From contig VUYV01000123.1 in assembly GCA_008711295.1 (NCBI GenBank), forward strand, positions 789,647 through 853,646: a stretch of DNA of 64,000 bases. The letters are read 5' to 3'. The notes under the pieces were generated by a model. The model saw nothing but the letters and a program-made list of their open reading frames with translations. It made no database searches and was not told the origin of the DNA. Origin of the DNA: Anarhynchus alexandrinus (taxonomy: Eukaryota; Chordata; Aves; Charadriiformes; Charadriidae). A program made the position numbers and the translations under genes. Shown here piece by piece: positions 1 through 11,687 of the stretch (position 1 is the stretch's first letter; each line of letters opens with the position of its first letter).

Positions 1-2692
1 AGAGCATTTCCGATCGACAAGTTTTATAGATCTTTTTTTGGTAACTGAATTTCTTCATGGATCTCCTTTGATTGCACCCTATTTGAAGTTTTGATTCTAG
101 TTCACACATGAACACGAACAGTCAGACATCTTAATTTAAGTGTTTGTAGTTACATTCTATACTTCCCCATGTTGTCCATTTATGATTTTTTTGTTTTTAA
201 TAAATGCAAAGTTGTAGTCTTCTAGGCGTGGTGTGTCATCTCTGCCTATGCATCTCAGCCTATTTGTGTCTCAATTAAAAGTAACTATCTTAAATGAAAA
301 AAAAGTGACTTTTCAGTGCAAACAATCCTGTTCTGCATGAAGTCTATTCAAGACAAAAAGAGAAAGTGAAAGTTGCTGGCTTTTCTAAACTTCGTCAGTT
401 AATCTCTAATCTTTAGCTATTGCTGATACCCACCCCCAGTTATAGTGACAGTGATGGCAGAATGGCAACCAAGCCACCAGAAAACACTTATTCTGACTGA
501 TCATGGAATCATAACTTCATTTCAGTAATGACAACAGATTTCTAGGCTGTTTCTGAGACTTTTTCTGAGAGCAGTACCAAATGCCATCCCACCACAGAGG
601 ATTTCACAGCAATAGGAACTCCAGTAAGATCTAATAGCATTGCTGGAGTTGATCTAAGGGACTGCAGAGGTATGAAAGGAAAGAGGATAAAAGTGGACTC
701 TCATGTGAAATCAAGTAATTACGATATGTGGCAGATAATCCTGTTGCCAGGAGGAGGGCTATGTCTGGAAAGAAATAGGTAATGTTCTTGCAACCAGCAG
801 AACACTGAAAACATGTAGAAAAAGCAGTTTATAGCAGCTGCTAAGGTAGCTGCGAGATATTGCATGGAAAGAGAGGAGAAAGGTAAAAAATTACCTTCTC
901 CAGGACAATTGCCCATAAACCAAGTTACATGTGACAACATAAAGGGAAAAAAGTTAGTATCTAGTCTCTCTGTTTAAATCTGTAGTTCAGACCCCTGGTT
1001 AACTGTAGCAGATGAGGAGAGGAAATATTTTACAGATTGTACTGATGGAAAGATGTTATGGCAGGTAAAATAAGTGTATCCAACTTTTTCTAGGATTTAT
1101 TTTTTTTATTCGCAAAATAGTATAATGCTATGTTTTAACAGCTTTCTCATTTCTCTGTTGATCAGCTGCAGAATTGAGGGAACTTCCAGTTTCTGGAGAA
1201 CGTTGTTTCCTTAGAATTTGCTTTCAGTTCAAATTTGGCTGGAAGCTTCTAGGCCTCTGCAACTGCAAGGGATTGTCTAATTCCCATTTCACTGAACACC
1301 TGCAGGAAGACTGCCAGGCTCTGTGGCAGGTGCAGTACCATTCACACTGCCCTGGCACTGCAAGACTTGAAAGGTTTTTTTCAAGAAACCTAGCATCCAT
1401 GACCTAACTCTTTAAGACACAGTCTCTAAATTCAAAACCTTTAGAAGGTTACCCAGAGCCATGACGTTCAGGGTAATTACTGAGAACTCAAGAGCTGGAC
1501 TTCATTTAGACCACACAGTCTTGCAGCTTCTTTATTGCATAGCAGGGAACATGAAAACTGGCATTTTTTTTTTTTCTCCTAAATCACAGGCTCTGGAATT
1601 GCCAGATCTAGGTGGCAGGCATGACTCAGGGTAAGAAGAAGCACATGTCAGTGTTCCCAGCTCTGGGACAGACCAACCAACAACCCAGGAAATGCTTTCT
1701 TTTGAAACTTGGTTTTGATTTGATGAGACTTTATCAGAGAGCTTGAAAGTAATTCTTTTGGTCCAGCACACACAGAGAAATTATCTTTAATTTTGTTAGG
1801 TTGGCAGTTTAGAACTATATCCTGAAATAACTGCTTCTACTGCTGTTCCAGTGAGTTTATAAAGGACTTATTTTTTACCTAATATATTAAAAGTGGTGCT
1901 AGATACTGTATGTTAAACAAGATATGGTAAGCAGAAAACATTAGTTGAGAAGCAGAAGCAGCTCATCTTCCTTCTATCAGTGGAAATATGTAGCGTAATT
2001 TTTGCTGCATACTAATTTTTTGGAATGACCGGACTCTTCAAATTCTTCTTTTTACATAGCTTTGTTTGACAAGCAAATCACAAAGCAATTTGTAAACTTG
2101 CCTTTCAGCATAATCTTTGTGTGACATAGCGATGTGATGGTTTAACGAACACCCATCACAGAGAACTCTTCAGAGAAAACAGTGCAGTTCTGTCTGTGCA
2201 CATTCCTCAGCTCATGAACACGGTTCTGCTTACCGATTTATTCAGGAAAAGGCTATTGGACATTTTGGGTCGGAAGAATAGGACTGCAAGGCAAAAGAAA
2301 CTGGAGAAGCTGTTAAGACGCTATTTTTCTTCTACTGTGAAAAAATTCTTGTTGAGTGGAAGTGAACAGACCTCCATCCTGGAAATTATTTTTCTTCTTT
2401 TCTAGCTCTGTAATTTCAAGTTTAATTATCACATTCCCTTTATGTTAGAAAGACAGATATGCACACTCCTGTTCACCTTCACCTGAAAATATATCTGTTC
2501 TTTTTTAATTTGCAACTATCTTTTCAGATACATCAGGGGCAGTCTACGCAGCTATATGACTGCACTCTGACAATGTTTGTTTCACCAGAAAAGGTTTACA
2601 GGAGCAGAATGCAGGATACTGTAAAAGGTATAGCTTTGCAGCAAGTTTCCTTCCCTAAGAGGTCACATCTGTAAAGTTTTCTTTTTTTTTCT

Positions 2693-2693
2693 N
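2693..2693. other. single-N assembly gap
   Basis: One N sits between a run of T (ending 2692) and, twelve bases later, a run of about 14 A. The T-run and A-run could pair with each other, and such sites often break short-read assembly. Sequence on the two sides does not overlap, unlike at the N at 11687, so I see no false duplication here. Confidence 0.9.
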
Positions 2694-5053
2694 ATGAACT
2701 GGCAGAAAAAAAAAAAAAAGCAAAAGCACAGTTTTCTGGTTCTTTTGACCTCCGTAAACACCAGATGCGTTACAGCTGGAGCCTGGAAAAGTCATCATGT
2801 CATCAGAAGTTCCATAATAAATGCAGTACAAGTGTGCAGCCTGCAGGCAATTCATATGAAGGTGATTTGGTGTCAGAAAAAGATGGCATATAAGGGACTG
2901 TATCTCTTATTCATTGAATAAATATATCCACTGGTGAACAGCTAGTCCAAATTTATACAAGGGTAAGAAATGGGATGGAAAATAGGGGAAGATTTAATGA
3001 GAAACAAAGATAAAAATGAAAAAAATAGCTAACATTTTGTACTTCCATCAGTCTCCTCTCTTTCCTCTTTCTGCCATCAGATGGTCAGTGAATAAAAATA
3101 CTTACATGCGTGATAAAAAGTGCATGTGAATATGTGCCCTAAAAAATGTAATCATGGCAAATGATAAGTTATGTCAAATTGCTTATAATAACATAACCTT
3201 TGGATGTTGACTTTTTTCCCTAGTTGCAGTCATTTCATTCAGAAACTCACAACTGTTCTTAACCCATCAATTTGAGGCCCATCAGGATAATATGACTATA
3301 TAATTTTCAACTATAACATAATGTTAATGATACTGCCAGTTCTACAATTCTCTTACTTCCCTGTCCTTCATCTCCTACCACCTTTTCAAATTATTTAATT
3401 CCTGGGAAGCTTCTGAAGCTGTCTTTAAATGAAGGGTACATTTAAAGAATTTAAATTAATTAGAGCAAACTTTTTTAAACTCTTCCTCCATTTGACCCCC
3501 ATTCAAATACCAGAAGCTATTGCCAGCTTTAACCGTGGTATCATTGTAAGATAAACAAGTGCTGGTTACTTGCATGCTCAGCTGTGATGGCTTGTGGCAA
3601 TTTGTTTTGTTTGCTGTTTTTTTTTGTCAGCTCTATAAGCTCAAACACTGTCTTCAAATGAAAGTTTTTCCCAGTTACAAAGGTTCCCTGGGAAAGGCAG
3701 AGAGCTAGGAGACTAAAATGTGCATTAGCAGCCTATGTATGAAGAGAACTGATGGGCCATCAGAGAGATGAAAGCAAAAAGAAAATTGTTGGAGCTCATA
3801 ATGATGCTTCTCTTTGGAATTTGTTCCTCACTCCTGTGCAAATTAAACTCAACCTACTGACCTTCAGAGATGCTGGAAGACTCCTCTGTTTGATGAGTCT
3901 GGCCTTTGAAAGAAATTAGAAAAAAAGAGAGAAACAGTTATCCTGAGGTGGTACAGCATTTGGCAAGGTTTTTATATACTTGTAAGTCCTGCTTATTTGA
4001 ATGAAGCTAGGAACTTTTCTCCTATGTACAGTGTAGCTAGCCCTGTAGAAGAGTGATGTGATAGGACAGCAGAAACAGAACCAAACAGAATGAACTCTTG
4101 TGATTCTTTCGTTTGTTTGGTGCAAACAATCATAGTTTTCTTAATGTTTTATATTATGAAAGTTTTTACACCCTTTTCATATGACTTGAATCAAGGTTGT
4201 ATGTGAGTTGTACGGGTCAAAATCTAGTATTGTTGAGTACAGGCCACATGACTTGACAGAAAATTTCTATTCTGAGTGTCTGTGTATTCTTCCAGATAAA
4301 AGCACAGCAGGTAAGTATCTTCTTATATCTCTATTTATGGTAGCAAACTTTTCTGTGGTGTTGATCCTTTGTATGGGAAGGTACCACTTCACAGGTATTC
4401 TGTGGTAACATTCATGGCATCAGAAAACAGCCAGAGCGCCTCTGTCACCTACTTCTGAATGCAAAGCATACTGTGCTGTTCCTACACAGGTGTGATTTTG
4501 TACATAACAGCAAGTACAACAATCAGTAAACTTGAGCTAGCATAGAGCCTTAAATTGGAAACAACCTAACAAAACAAGCCATTTGAAATTCATACACAGA
4601 TCTAATTTTAATAGGCATTTAATACTAAAGTTGATTATAATGCATAAACATGCAAATTCCTTGTGCACAGAAAGCAGAACTATGCAATGCTTTCACAGGG
4701 CAAAGCATAAGGCATAGTTGTTCTTCACTGTAAAAGTAAGTGGAAGGTCCTTCTATGCTGACATTGTTGGTAAACAGTGAAAACCAGTACTTTTTATGAG
4801 AATGAAAGGACTGATCTAGGAATATCTTTCAACATTATAGATGAGGTGAAGCAATAGAAAGTCAATTTTTGCTAATAAAACATGTGCCCTTGAATGCTGC
4901 AGCACATGGTAGACCAACTGCAACGCTTACCTGGAGGGCACATTAAGCTTTTGGATGGTCTTGAGTTAGAGAGGGCTAAAATTTGAAGAGTGCTGCTTAC
5001 TTAAACAAACCCTTTTTTTGTAGGAAGGACATAATTTAGGTATTTTGGGGGTT

Positions 5054-5110
5054 GTTTTTTTTTTTTTAATTTTTTGCTACCAATTGATAATTTTTTTTCT
5101 TTTTTTTTTC
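5054..5110. repeat. T-rich low-complexity tract
   Basis: Several runs of 8-15 T separated by short non-T words. It is simple sequence with no gene signal. Confidence 0.85.
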
Positions 5111-5206
5111 ATCTTTAATAATGAGAAAATGTTTATAATATTCCCTTGAGAATACCTGACAGTCATGATTGCCAGGTCAGCACATCATTAGGAATGCAAA
5201 ATCTAA

Positions 5207-5668
5207 CATTTTCAAGGTCATTTTCAAGGCTCTGCAGGCACCAACAGCCCTGACTGTTCCTGTCCAGCTTCCCCCGACAGTACCCACAGCCTAGGACCCC
5301 ATTTCAGACCCTGGGACCATCACCCCCTGCCCCAGCAACACTACCACAGCAGGACCAGTCTCCAGCTCCCCACAGCCCTGCCCTGCCCAGCCATGTGCCC
5401 TGCTGAGCTGGGCCCACCTGCAGGCCCATGTTCCAGCCTGGTCCCTATCCCTGTCCCCAGGGAGATGCCTGAAGCCCTGGGGTTGGGGTGCCCTGGTGCT
5501 CCCTGGCTGCTCTGCTCCTGTCTAGGGTGGTGGGACAGGGCCCAGCTGCCAGGCCCTGCCCTGATGGACCCCCTGGGGAGACCCTGCCAGTCCTGGGGGC
5601 CCATAGGGAGCTTCTGTCCTGCATGGCGCCCAGACAGTCACTGCTGGGCCATTGCATCCACAGGAAAC
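5207..5668. other. isolated GC-rich block, unclassified
   Basis: About 440 bp dominated by CCTG, CAGG and CCC words, sharply bounded by AT-rich DNA on both sides. It is poor in CpG (only a few, such as in 'CCCCGACAG' and 'GGCGCC'), so it is not a CpG island. Open frames occur on both strands at once, as expected of stop-poor GC-rich DNA, and none looks like a known protein. The left edge abuts a 12-bp tandem duplication (CATTTTCAAGGT at 5207-5218, then CATTTTCAAGGC at 5219-5230). It may be an inserted repeat or a degraded pseudogene. I do not recognise it. Confidence 0.6.
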
Positions 5669-6287
5669 TAATTAAACCAGACCTTGGTGTAACTTTGAGA
5701 TTGTAATTTTGTAGGAAAAGTGGTGTGTCATGTCCAGACTCCTGTCATGAAAAGATCTATTCAGAAATTCTGAGATCTCAGTAGCCCTATCTGAAGCTTT
5801 AACTTTTCTTTTATCTTTCCCAAGTTCCTCTCCTCTTCTTTAAAATGCTTAGTTGTGTCATTTAGTTAGATTCATGTGTTATATTACACATATGGATAAA
5901 AGGGGTTGGAATTGGAGAGGAGGGACAAGAAGAGGCAGATTACTTTGTTCCCAAACAACAATTTTTAAATTACATTAAAGCTACTTATTGTTCAGAACTT
6001 ACACTGAGAATTAAAAGTATTTATGAGAATATTACAAATGTCCTTAACTTAAAGAAAAATATAAAGAGACAGACATTGTACAATTCAAAGGTTTCCCATT
6101 TCATTTTCCAATATTTCCTCTGAAAAAGAAAAAAATGTTAGTATAGAGAGCCTTGATGTCTTCCTTAAATTTCAAACTTATCCAGGAACAGAAATGGCTT
6201 TGATTTTTACGAGTGACTTCTGAGAATTTTAGTTTTGCACACAGGAAATATGCTATATAGTTTGGCCAATATGTCTGTCATCTACAG

Positions 6288-6606
6288 TCATAGAAATTAT
6301 AACCAGAATTAACCTTGAAAGTCATATAAGCGATTCCTTCACTTTCAAATTAACTATGTCCAAACCATTTGTACCAAATATTTGTCAAATCTGTCCTTAA
6401 GAAACTCCTGTAATGGAAATGTTTTTCTTATTCCCCGTGGACACTAAGAATAAATTATTCCCTTCTTTGCAACTACAACATTTATTCATACAAAGACTAT
6501 GCCCTTAGTCTTCTACAGACTAAACAGTCCTCATACCTACAGTCATTCTTTGTAGGTCATGTTTCCTGTACTTCTGCACGTTCTTGTTATATGCTCTCTG
6601 GACTAT
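6288..6606 (-). mobile_element. ancient CR1/L3-like LINE fragment
   Basis: Seen: a TCATAGAAA start followed in order by diverged blocks typical of old amniote CR1 3-prime regions read in reverse. These include 'TCTGTCCTTAAGAAACTCC', 'AGTCTTCTACAGACTAAACA', 'GTAGGTCATGTTTCCTG' and 'CTCTCTGGACT'. Divergence is much greater than in the younger CR1s of this window. It corresponds to the C-terminal end of ORF2 and the 3-prime UTR and has no usable frame. The family assignment rests on recalled consensus order and not on a search. Confidence 0.65.
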
Positions 6607-8314
6607 GAGCAAAGCAGACTTTTTTTTTTCTTTCTTTTTTTTTTCTTTTAGTCTTACAAGCAACAGTTATGTTTATACATCTCAGCACTTGTCTCCCTTT
6701 TTGTTGCAACTTGACATTTACTGATTTATGTTAAGATTAGAAACTGTCAAAGAAAGACAGACGGAAGAACCCTGCTCAAAACTGTCTGTCATTTTGATGG
6801 TTAACCTCTGATTTAGTCATCCTGTACAGTTTTCCAGCAAGTTTTACTCCCACTCTATCATTTCTTCTTTGCTTGTACCATGTGTCCTAAGTGTTATTGT
6901 AAGGTCATCTGAGCCAATGGTAAAAGTTAAAAAGAGACAGTGATTTATATTTCTGTCTACCCATAGGACCTGTTTTTTTTTTTGGTGTTTTTTTTTTCTT
7001 TTTTTAAATTACATTGCTCTGAAGTGATTTGTTCTTAACACTGTCTTTCATTTTCCAAAGGCTATAAATAGATCAGTTGATGATTTTTTTCCAGTACACT
7101 TCTGGGAACCGAGATTAGACTACAAGATCAGGAAGCTTGTTCCCTCTCTCTCTCTCCTCCCCCCACTTTTTAAAGCTGCATACTATGTTCTTCCTCTTCT
7201 GCTCTGAAAACCCCAGCTGTCTTCCAAGAGTTCTCAAAGGGAACAGCAAATGGCTCTGAGATTCCTTTGATAAATTATTTCTTCCTCCAGGTGAATTTAA
7301 TTAGATTTAGTAGTTTGAAGTGATCCAGTCATTAGCGTATGAACACCAGTGTTAAAAGGCGGGAGGGGGGTTGGGGTGGTTGAGGCTGGGGTTGAAATGC
7401 CTCCACACCTTATTTGAATATTTTGCATAGCTCTTGGATAATCTTGAATCTTACCAGGAACTGGGAACCAAGGTGAGATTTTGCAACCTCAGAAGAGCTT
7501 TCCTTCTTCAGTGAGAACACAAGAGACATGGGAAACTTGAGGTCACTGAATTCACAATCCAGTGGGAGCTGTAAGCCAGCACTGGGAGCATCTGAGAAGA
7601 ATGGTACTGCTCATAAGCCAGCTTGCCTCTGGGGTGCAGTTTCACAATTAGCTTCAGTCTGTTTAAACCACACTGATGTGAAAAAAGATAATTTAGCCCT
7701 GCTCCTGTGTGTCTTTTGGGAGCAAGTGCAGGACTTCTCTTTTAGAAACAGCATGGTCATAGATTGACTCAAACTGACTAAACCAAACAGTATGTATGTG
7801 AGGCTCTCAAACCAGTATTTTCTGCTGCAATGACAGGTGAAATAATTATTGCTGAGCTCCTTTAGAAATGTTGAATGCAGCCATCTCCCCTTCTCCCTTC
7901 CTCTTAGGCACTGGTAAGACAGGCAGCTGCATGCTATCACACCTGGATACGCCTTAATGCCCAGTTATTTACTCAGCAATGTGAGGATGGCTGGTGTACT
8001 CATGTCAGCAGAAAGCTTGCTGAAGATGAAATAACAATAGCTACTGGAGGAGAAGGTCATGACTTAGTTGTCCCACCAAAATCAGAGAACAACCACTTAC
8101 TTAACAGTCAGGTTCTACAGATTAAATTTATTATGTGTTTAATCTATGAAGTGATTTACATGGTGATGTGTACATTTGAAGGGGATGAAACTCCTGTCTG
8201 GTATGGATTTGTGGGAAGAAAAAGCGAAGATAAATTAATAATTCCTTTAAATATGTAGCAGAATACATGATAACATCAAAATATGTGGTAATGTATTTTT
8301 CCTCTTTGAAATGA
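6607..8314. other. unique AT-rich stretch with simple repeats
   Basis: No gene recognised. It holds T/TTTC tracts near 6629-6652 and 6971-7005, a CT/C tract near 7143-7166, and a G-rich run at 7358-7396. Open frames (for example 79 codons at 7528-7767 and 109 codons on the other strand at 7611-7940) overlap each other in opposite directions and show no domain. Confidence 0.55.
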
Positions 8315-8915
8315 ATGCACCAGTATATACTGGGGCCACTCAGCTGGAAAGTAGATTTGCAGAAAAGGACAATGGAGTCCTGTTGGACACCAAGTCAGAA
8401 ATGAACCAGCAGCGTACCCTTGCAGCAAAGAAGACTAGCGGTATCCAGGGCTGCATTAGGCAAAGGACTGACAGCAGGTCGAGGGAGGGGATCCTTCCGC
8501 TCTGCTCAGCACTGGTAAGGCCACACCTGTGTCCAGTTCTGGGGTCCTGGGTACAAGAGAGTGGAAAAAGTCCAATGAAGGGCCACAAAGATGAAGAAGG
8601 GAGTGGACTATCTGTCCTGTGAGAAAAGGCTGAAAGACCTAGGACTATTTGGCCTACAAAGGGGAAGGGTCAGGGGGCAAACTTGTCAATATACATAAAC
8701 ACCTAAAAGGGTGTCTAAAGAAAACATAGCCAGGCTCTTCTCAGTGGTTCCCAGTGACAGGACAAGAGGCAATGGACACAAATCAAAATGTAGGAGGTTC
8801 AATCTGCATATCAGGAAACACCTTTTTACTGTGAGGGTGATTAATCACTGGCACAGGTTGCCCAGACAGGTTGTGGAGTTTCCATCTTTGGAGATTTTAA
8901 AGTCATCTGGACATG
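8315..8915 (+). mobile_element. old CR1 LINE, left part (split by a nested CR1)
   Basis: Shows the CR1 ORF2 C-terminal region and the start of the 3-prime UTR, in order: a degraded 'EKD.GVLLDTKSEMNQQ' stretch, 'AALVRPHL'-like coding at about 8505-8535, then 'CCCAGTGACAGGACAAGAGG' and 'TTTTTACTGTGAGGGTGA'. Frames are broken. The element stops after 'CATCTGGACATG' at 8915, and its expected continuation ('GGGCAACTGGCTCTAG...') is found 1.5 kb further on at about 10425. A younger CR1 therefore landed inside it. It is 5-prime truncated, as is usual for CR1. Confidence 0.9.
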
Positions 8916-10418
8916 CTCATCATAGAATGGTTTGGGTTGGAAGGGACCTTAAAGATCATCTATGTCCAACACCCCTGCCATGGGCAAGGATACCTTCCAC
9001 TAGACCAGTTTACTCAAAGCCCTATCCAACCTGGCCTTGAACACTTCCAGGGAGGGGGCATTGACAGCTTCCCTGGGCAACCTGTTCCAGTGTCTCACCA
9101 CCCTCACCATAAAGAATTTCTTCCTAATATCTAATTTAAATCTACCCTCTTTCAGTTTGAAACCATTACCCCTCATCCTATCACTACAAGACCCGGTAAA
9201 AAGTCCCTCCCCGTCCTTCCTGTAGGACCCCTTTAGATACTGGAAGGCTGCTATAAGGTCTTTTCACCCGCTGGCCATGCTTCTTTTGATGCAGGTTGGC
9301 TTTCTGGGCTGCAACTGCACACATTGCCAGGTCATGTTGAGCTTCTCATCAACCAACATCCTGAAGTCCTTCTCCTCAGGGCTGCTCTCAATCCATTCTC
9401 TGCCCAGCCTGTATGTACTCTTGGGATTGCCCCAGCCCATGTGTAGGACTTTGCACTTGGCCTCATTGAACTTCATGAGGTTGGCACAGGCCCACCACTT
9501 GAGACAGTCCAGGACCCTCTGGATGGCATCCCTTCCCTCCAGCATGTCGACCCCAACGCACAGCTTAGTGTCATGGGCAAACTTGCGGAGGGTGCATTCA
9601 AACCCACTGTCTGCGTCACTGGCAAATATGTTAAACACTGCTTGTCCCAATACCAAATCCTGAGTAACGCATATCACTGCTTTCCACTTGGACACTGAGT
9701 TGTTGACTGCAACTCTTTGAGTGTGACCATCCAGCCAATTCTTTACGCACCGAGTAGTCCATCCATCAAATCCACGGCTCTTCAATTGAAAGAGAAGGAT
9801 GTGGTACAGGACAGTGTCAAGTATTTTGCACAAGTCCAGGTAGATGATGTCAGTTGCTCTTCCCTTATCCACCAACACCTTAACCTCATCATAGAAGGCC
9901 ATCAAATTTGTCAGTCATGATTTGCCCTTAATGAAGCCATGTTGACTATCAGCACTGACCTCTTTATTTTCCATGTGCCTTAGCAGAGTTTCCAGGAGGA
10001 TCTGCTCCATGATCTTGCCAGGCACAGAGGTGAGACTCACTGGCTTGTAGTTCCCTGGGTCTTCCTCTTTTCCCTTTATGAAAATGGGGGTTAGTTATGT
10101 TTCCCTTTTTCCAGTCAGCAGGAACTTCACCGGAATGCCACAACTTCTCACATATGATGGATAGTGGCTTAGCAACTTCATCAACCAGTTCCCCCAGGAC
10201 CTGCTGATGCATTTCATCATGTCCCATAGACTTGTGAACCTTCAAGTTCCTCAGATGGTCTCGAACTTGGTGTTCTCCTACAGTGGGCAGTTCTTCATTC
10301 TCCCAGTCCCTGCCTTTGACTTCTGTGACTTAGGCAGTGTGGCTAGAACACTTGCCAGTGAAGACTAAGGAAACAAAGCCTTTGAGTACCTCAGCCTTCA
10401 CCATACGCCACGTAACAA
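8916..10418 (-). mobile_element. younger CR1 LINE nested in the old CR1
   Basis: Minus-strand CR1 of about 1.5 kb. Its 3-prime end lies at 8916-8960 ('TCATAGAATGGTTTGGGTTGG', then the AGGGACC block), and it runs back through the reverse transcriptase to the EN-RT linker ('CCTCAGCCTTCACCAT' at about 10389). It is 5-prime truncated. GGACATG (8909-8915) and GGACTTG (10419-10425) may be a 7-bp target-site duplication with one mismatch, although the right-hand copy also resembles the natural continuation of the host CR1. The part from 9651 leftwards into the CR1 5-prime side is repeated exactly at 11688-12455. Confidence 0.92.
9264..9905 (-). pseudogene. CR1 ORF2 reverse-transcriptase remnant
   Basis: An open stretch of 213 codons from the palm of a CR1 reverse transcriptase, the enzyme that copies LINE RNA at the nicked chromosomal target. 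YLDLCK, holding the first catalytic aspartate, lies near residues 22-27, and GFDGWTTR near 45-52. The catalytic box normally read as FADD is FAHD (about 109-112), so one of the two adjacent catalytic aspartates is lost. The region that normally reads SGVPQGS is also changed (VTQDLVLG). The frame starts inside the domain and breaks at the C-terminal side (9264). It continues out of frame toward the 3-prime UTR. It is a dead fragment. Confidence 0.88.
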
Positions 10419-10535
10419 GGACTTGGGCAACTGGCTCTAGATGGTTGTACTTGAGTAGGGGAAGTGGAGCAGATGACTTCCAGAGGTCCCTTCAAACTTC
10501 ATCCATTCTGTGATGTTGTGATTCTATGAAATTTC
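10419..10535 (+). mobile_element. old CR1 LINE, right part (3-prime end)
   Basis: Resumes the element interrupted at 8915: 'GGGCAACTGGCTCTAG', 'GAGCAGATGACTTCCAGAGG', 'TCCCTTCAAACTTCATCC', then the octamer tail 'TTCTGTGATG...GTGATTCTATG'. Together the two parts form a normal CR1 3-prime end. Confidence 0.9.
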
Positions 10536-11686
10536 TCTTTCAAAATTTGCTGTTGTACATCAGTGCAAGAACAGGGAGTACTGCCAGTATTTTCTTCTAT
10601 GTCCCAATATGAATAAAAGGAAAACCCAGAAGCCACAGGAATTGTTTGCGAAGGGTGAGTTACTCTGCAGTGTCTCAGTGAGCATTTAATTAAGCTCTTG
10701 GGCTTCTGCTGTTGAAAGTTAGCTTTCATTAAAGAGACCCTAATATTTCATGCACAGCTTTCAAAATAGTTCTGCTCAATTCCCATTCATTTCAATAATT
10801 TATAACAAATCCTCAAATACCATCTCAAATATTTGACTAGAGTTATCTGGAAACGAAGATTCACAAATATGTCAGGTGTTCATCAATCAAAGCACGATTG
10901 GATAGTGGGTCAATGTTGCTCAGTTCAGGAAAGGTGATGATTTAGTGTTTTTCATTACTTTTCCTAGTTCTGTAACTTCTGTGCTGCTTGCAACGTATTT
11001 CCACTAGATGGCACTCTGTGCTTCAAAATAGGCATTTTTTACCCTTTATATAACTAGGCTCCTATGATAACTCCTGTGATAAATTCCCGCATTTTAAAGA
11101 CTGAGAGTAGCAGAAAGAAGATAGGCGCCCATAATATAACCAACCATTAATGAATCAGATGTAGAAACCATGGAGCTGTCACTATTGCTTAAATTTACAC
11201 AGATACATAGATGCAGAATCATTTTAACTCTGTACTGCCTTAGTACTGAGACAGTGTCTCTGAACTCAGTGAGGTAAGAATCCTACTGCGGTAATTCCAA
11301 AGATTTCTTCGTCAAATTATTAGTATTGGCCTGTTTACATAAAAATGACATGTAAAAAACAAACATTAAATACTTCTAATTAAGCTACATTAAACATGCA
11401 TTCTATTGTATTTCTGAACTCCTTAAATTATGTCCCATTTTGTAATTTTAATTAAGAGCTAGTAAATGGATTTTAATTTTTAAGCTGTCAATTATATCAA
11501 GATGATAGTTTGCTTTCCTAGCACATCTAAAGGTAAGCTTTTGTTTTCTCAGAAGTCTTCAAACGCAAATTACTACTGTTTAACATTCTAACATTTAAAT
11601 TACAGTTATATTATTGCTGTCAATGGCTAAGGTCATTCCTGAGTGATTAATATGCAGTCACGTTCAGTATATGTTACAGGTAACAG
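10536..11686. other. unique AT-rich stretch (duplicated at 12573-13723)
   Basis: No gene or repeat family recognised. It is the non-repetitive portion of copy A. Because this part is not a transposon, its exact duplication cannot be explained by independent insertions. Confidence 0.7.
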
Positions 11687-11687
11687 N
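11687..11687. other. single-N junction between identical copies
   Basis: The N joins the end of copy A ('GGTAACAG') to the start of copy B ('TACCAAATCCTGAG'). This is what remains when a scaffolder places two overlapping contig ends side by side instead of merging them. Confidence 0.9.

Larger units (their letters stand above)
1..5206. other. AT-rich unique non-coding stretch
   Basis: I see no recognisable gene or interspersed repeat here. Open frames are at most about 75 codons, occur on both strands, and have no recognisable domain. A single N sits at 2693 and a T-rich tract lies at 5054-5110. A short segment at 4296-4310 is bracketed by splice-like signals (see findings). Very old, decayed repeats could be hidden here. 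Confidence 0.6.
9651..11686. repeat. duplicated block, copy A (2,036 bp)
   Basis: As far as I can read, identical to 11688-13723 (constant offset 2037) with no difference noticed, across CR1 and unique DNA alike. Copy A is continuous with the nested CR1 on its left and ends at 'GGTAACAG' just before the N at 11687. Confidence 0.95.

Noticed and set aside
2520..2626. Exon between TTTTCAG and AAAAG|GTATAG
   Set aside because: The donor is weak, the peptide is unfamiliar, and several equally good decoys occur nearby.
5341..5706. Opposing frames in the GC-rich block as a gene
   Set aside because: Frames are open on both strands in several registers, as GC-rich DNA allows. No start context, splice signals or domain.
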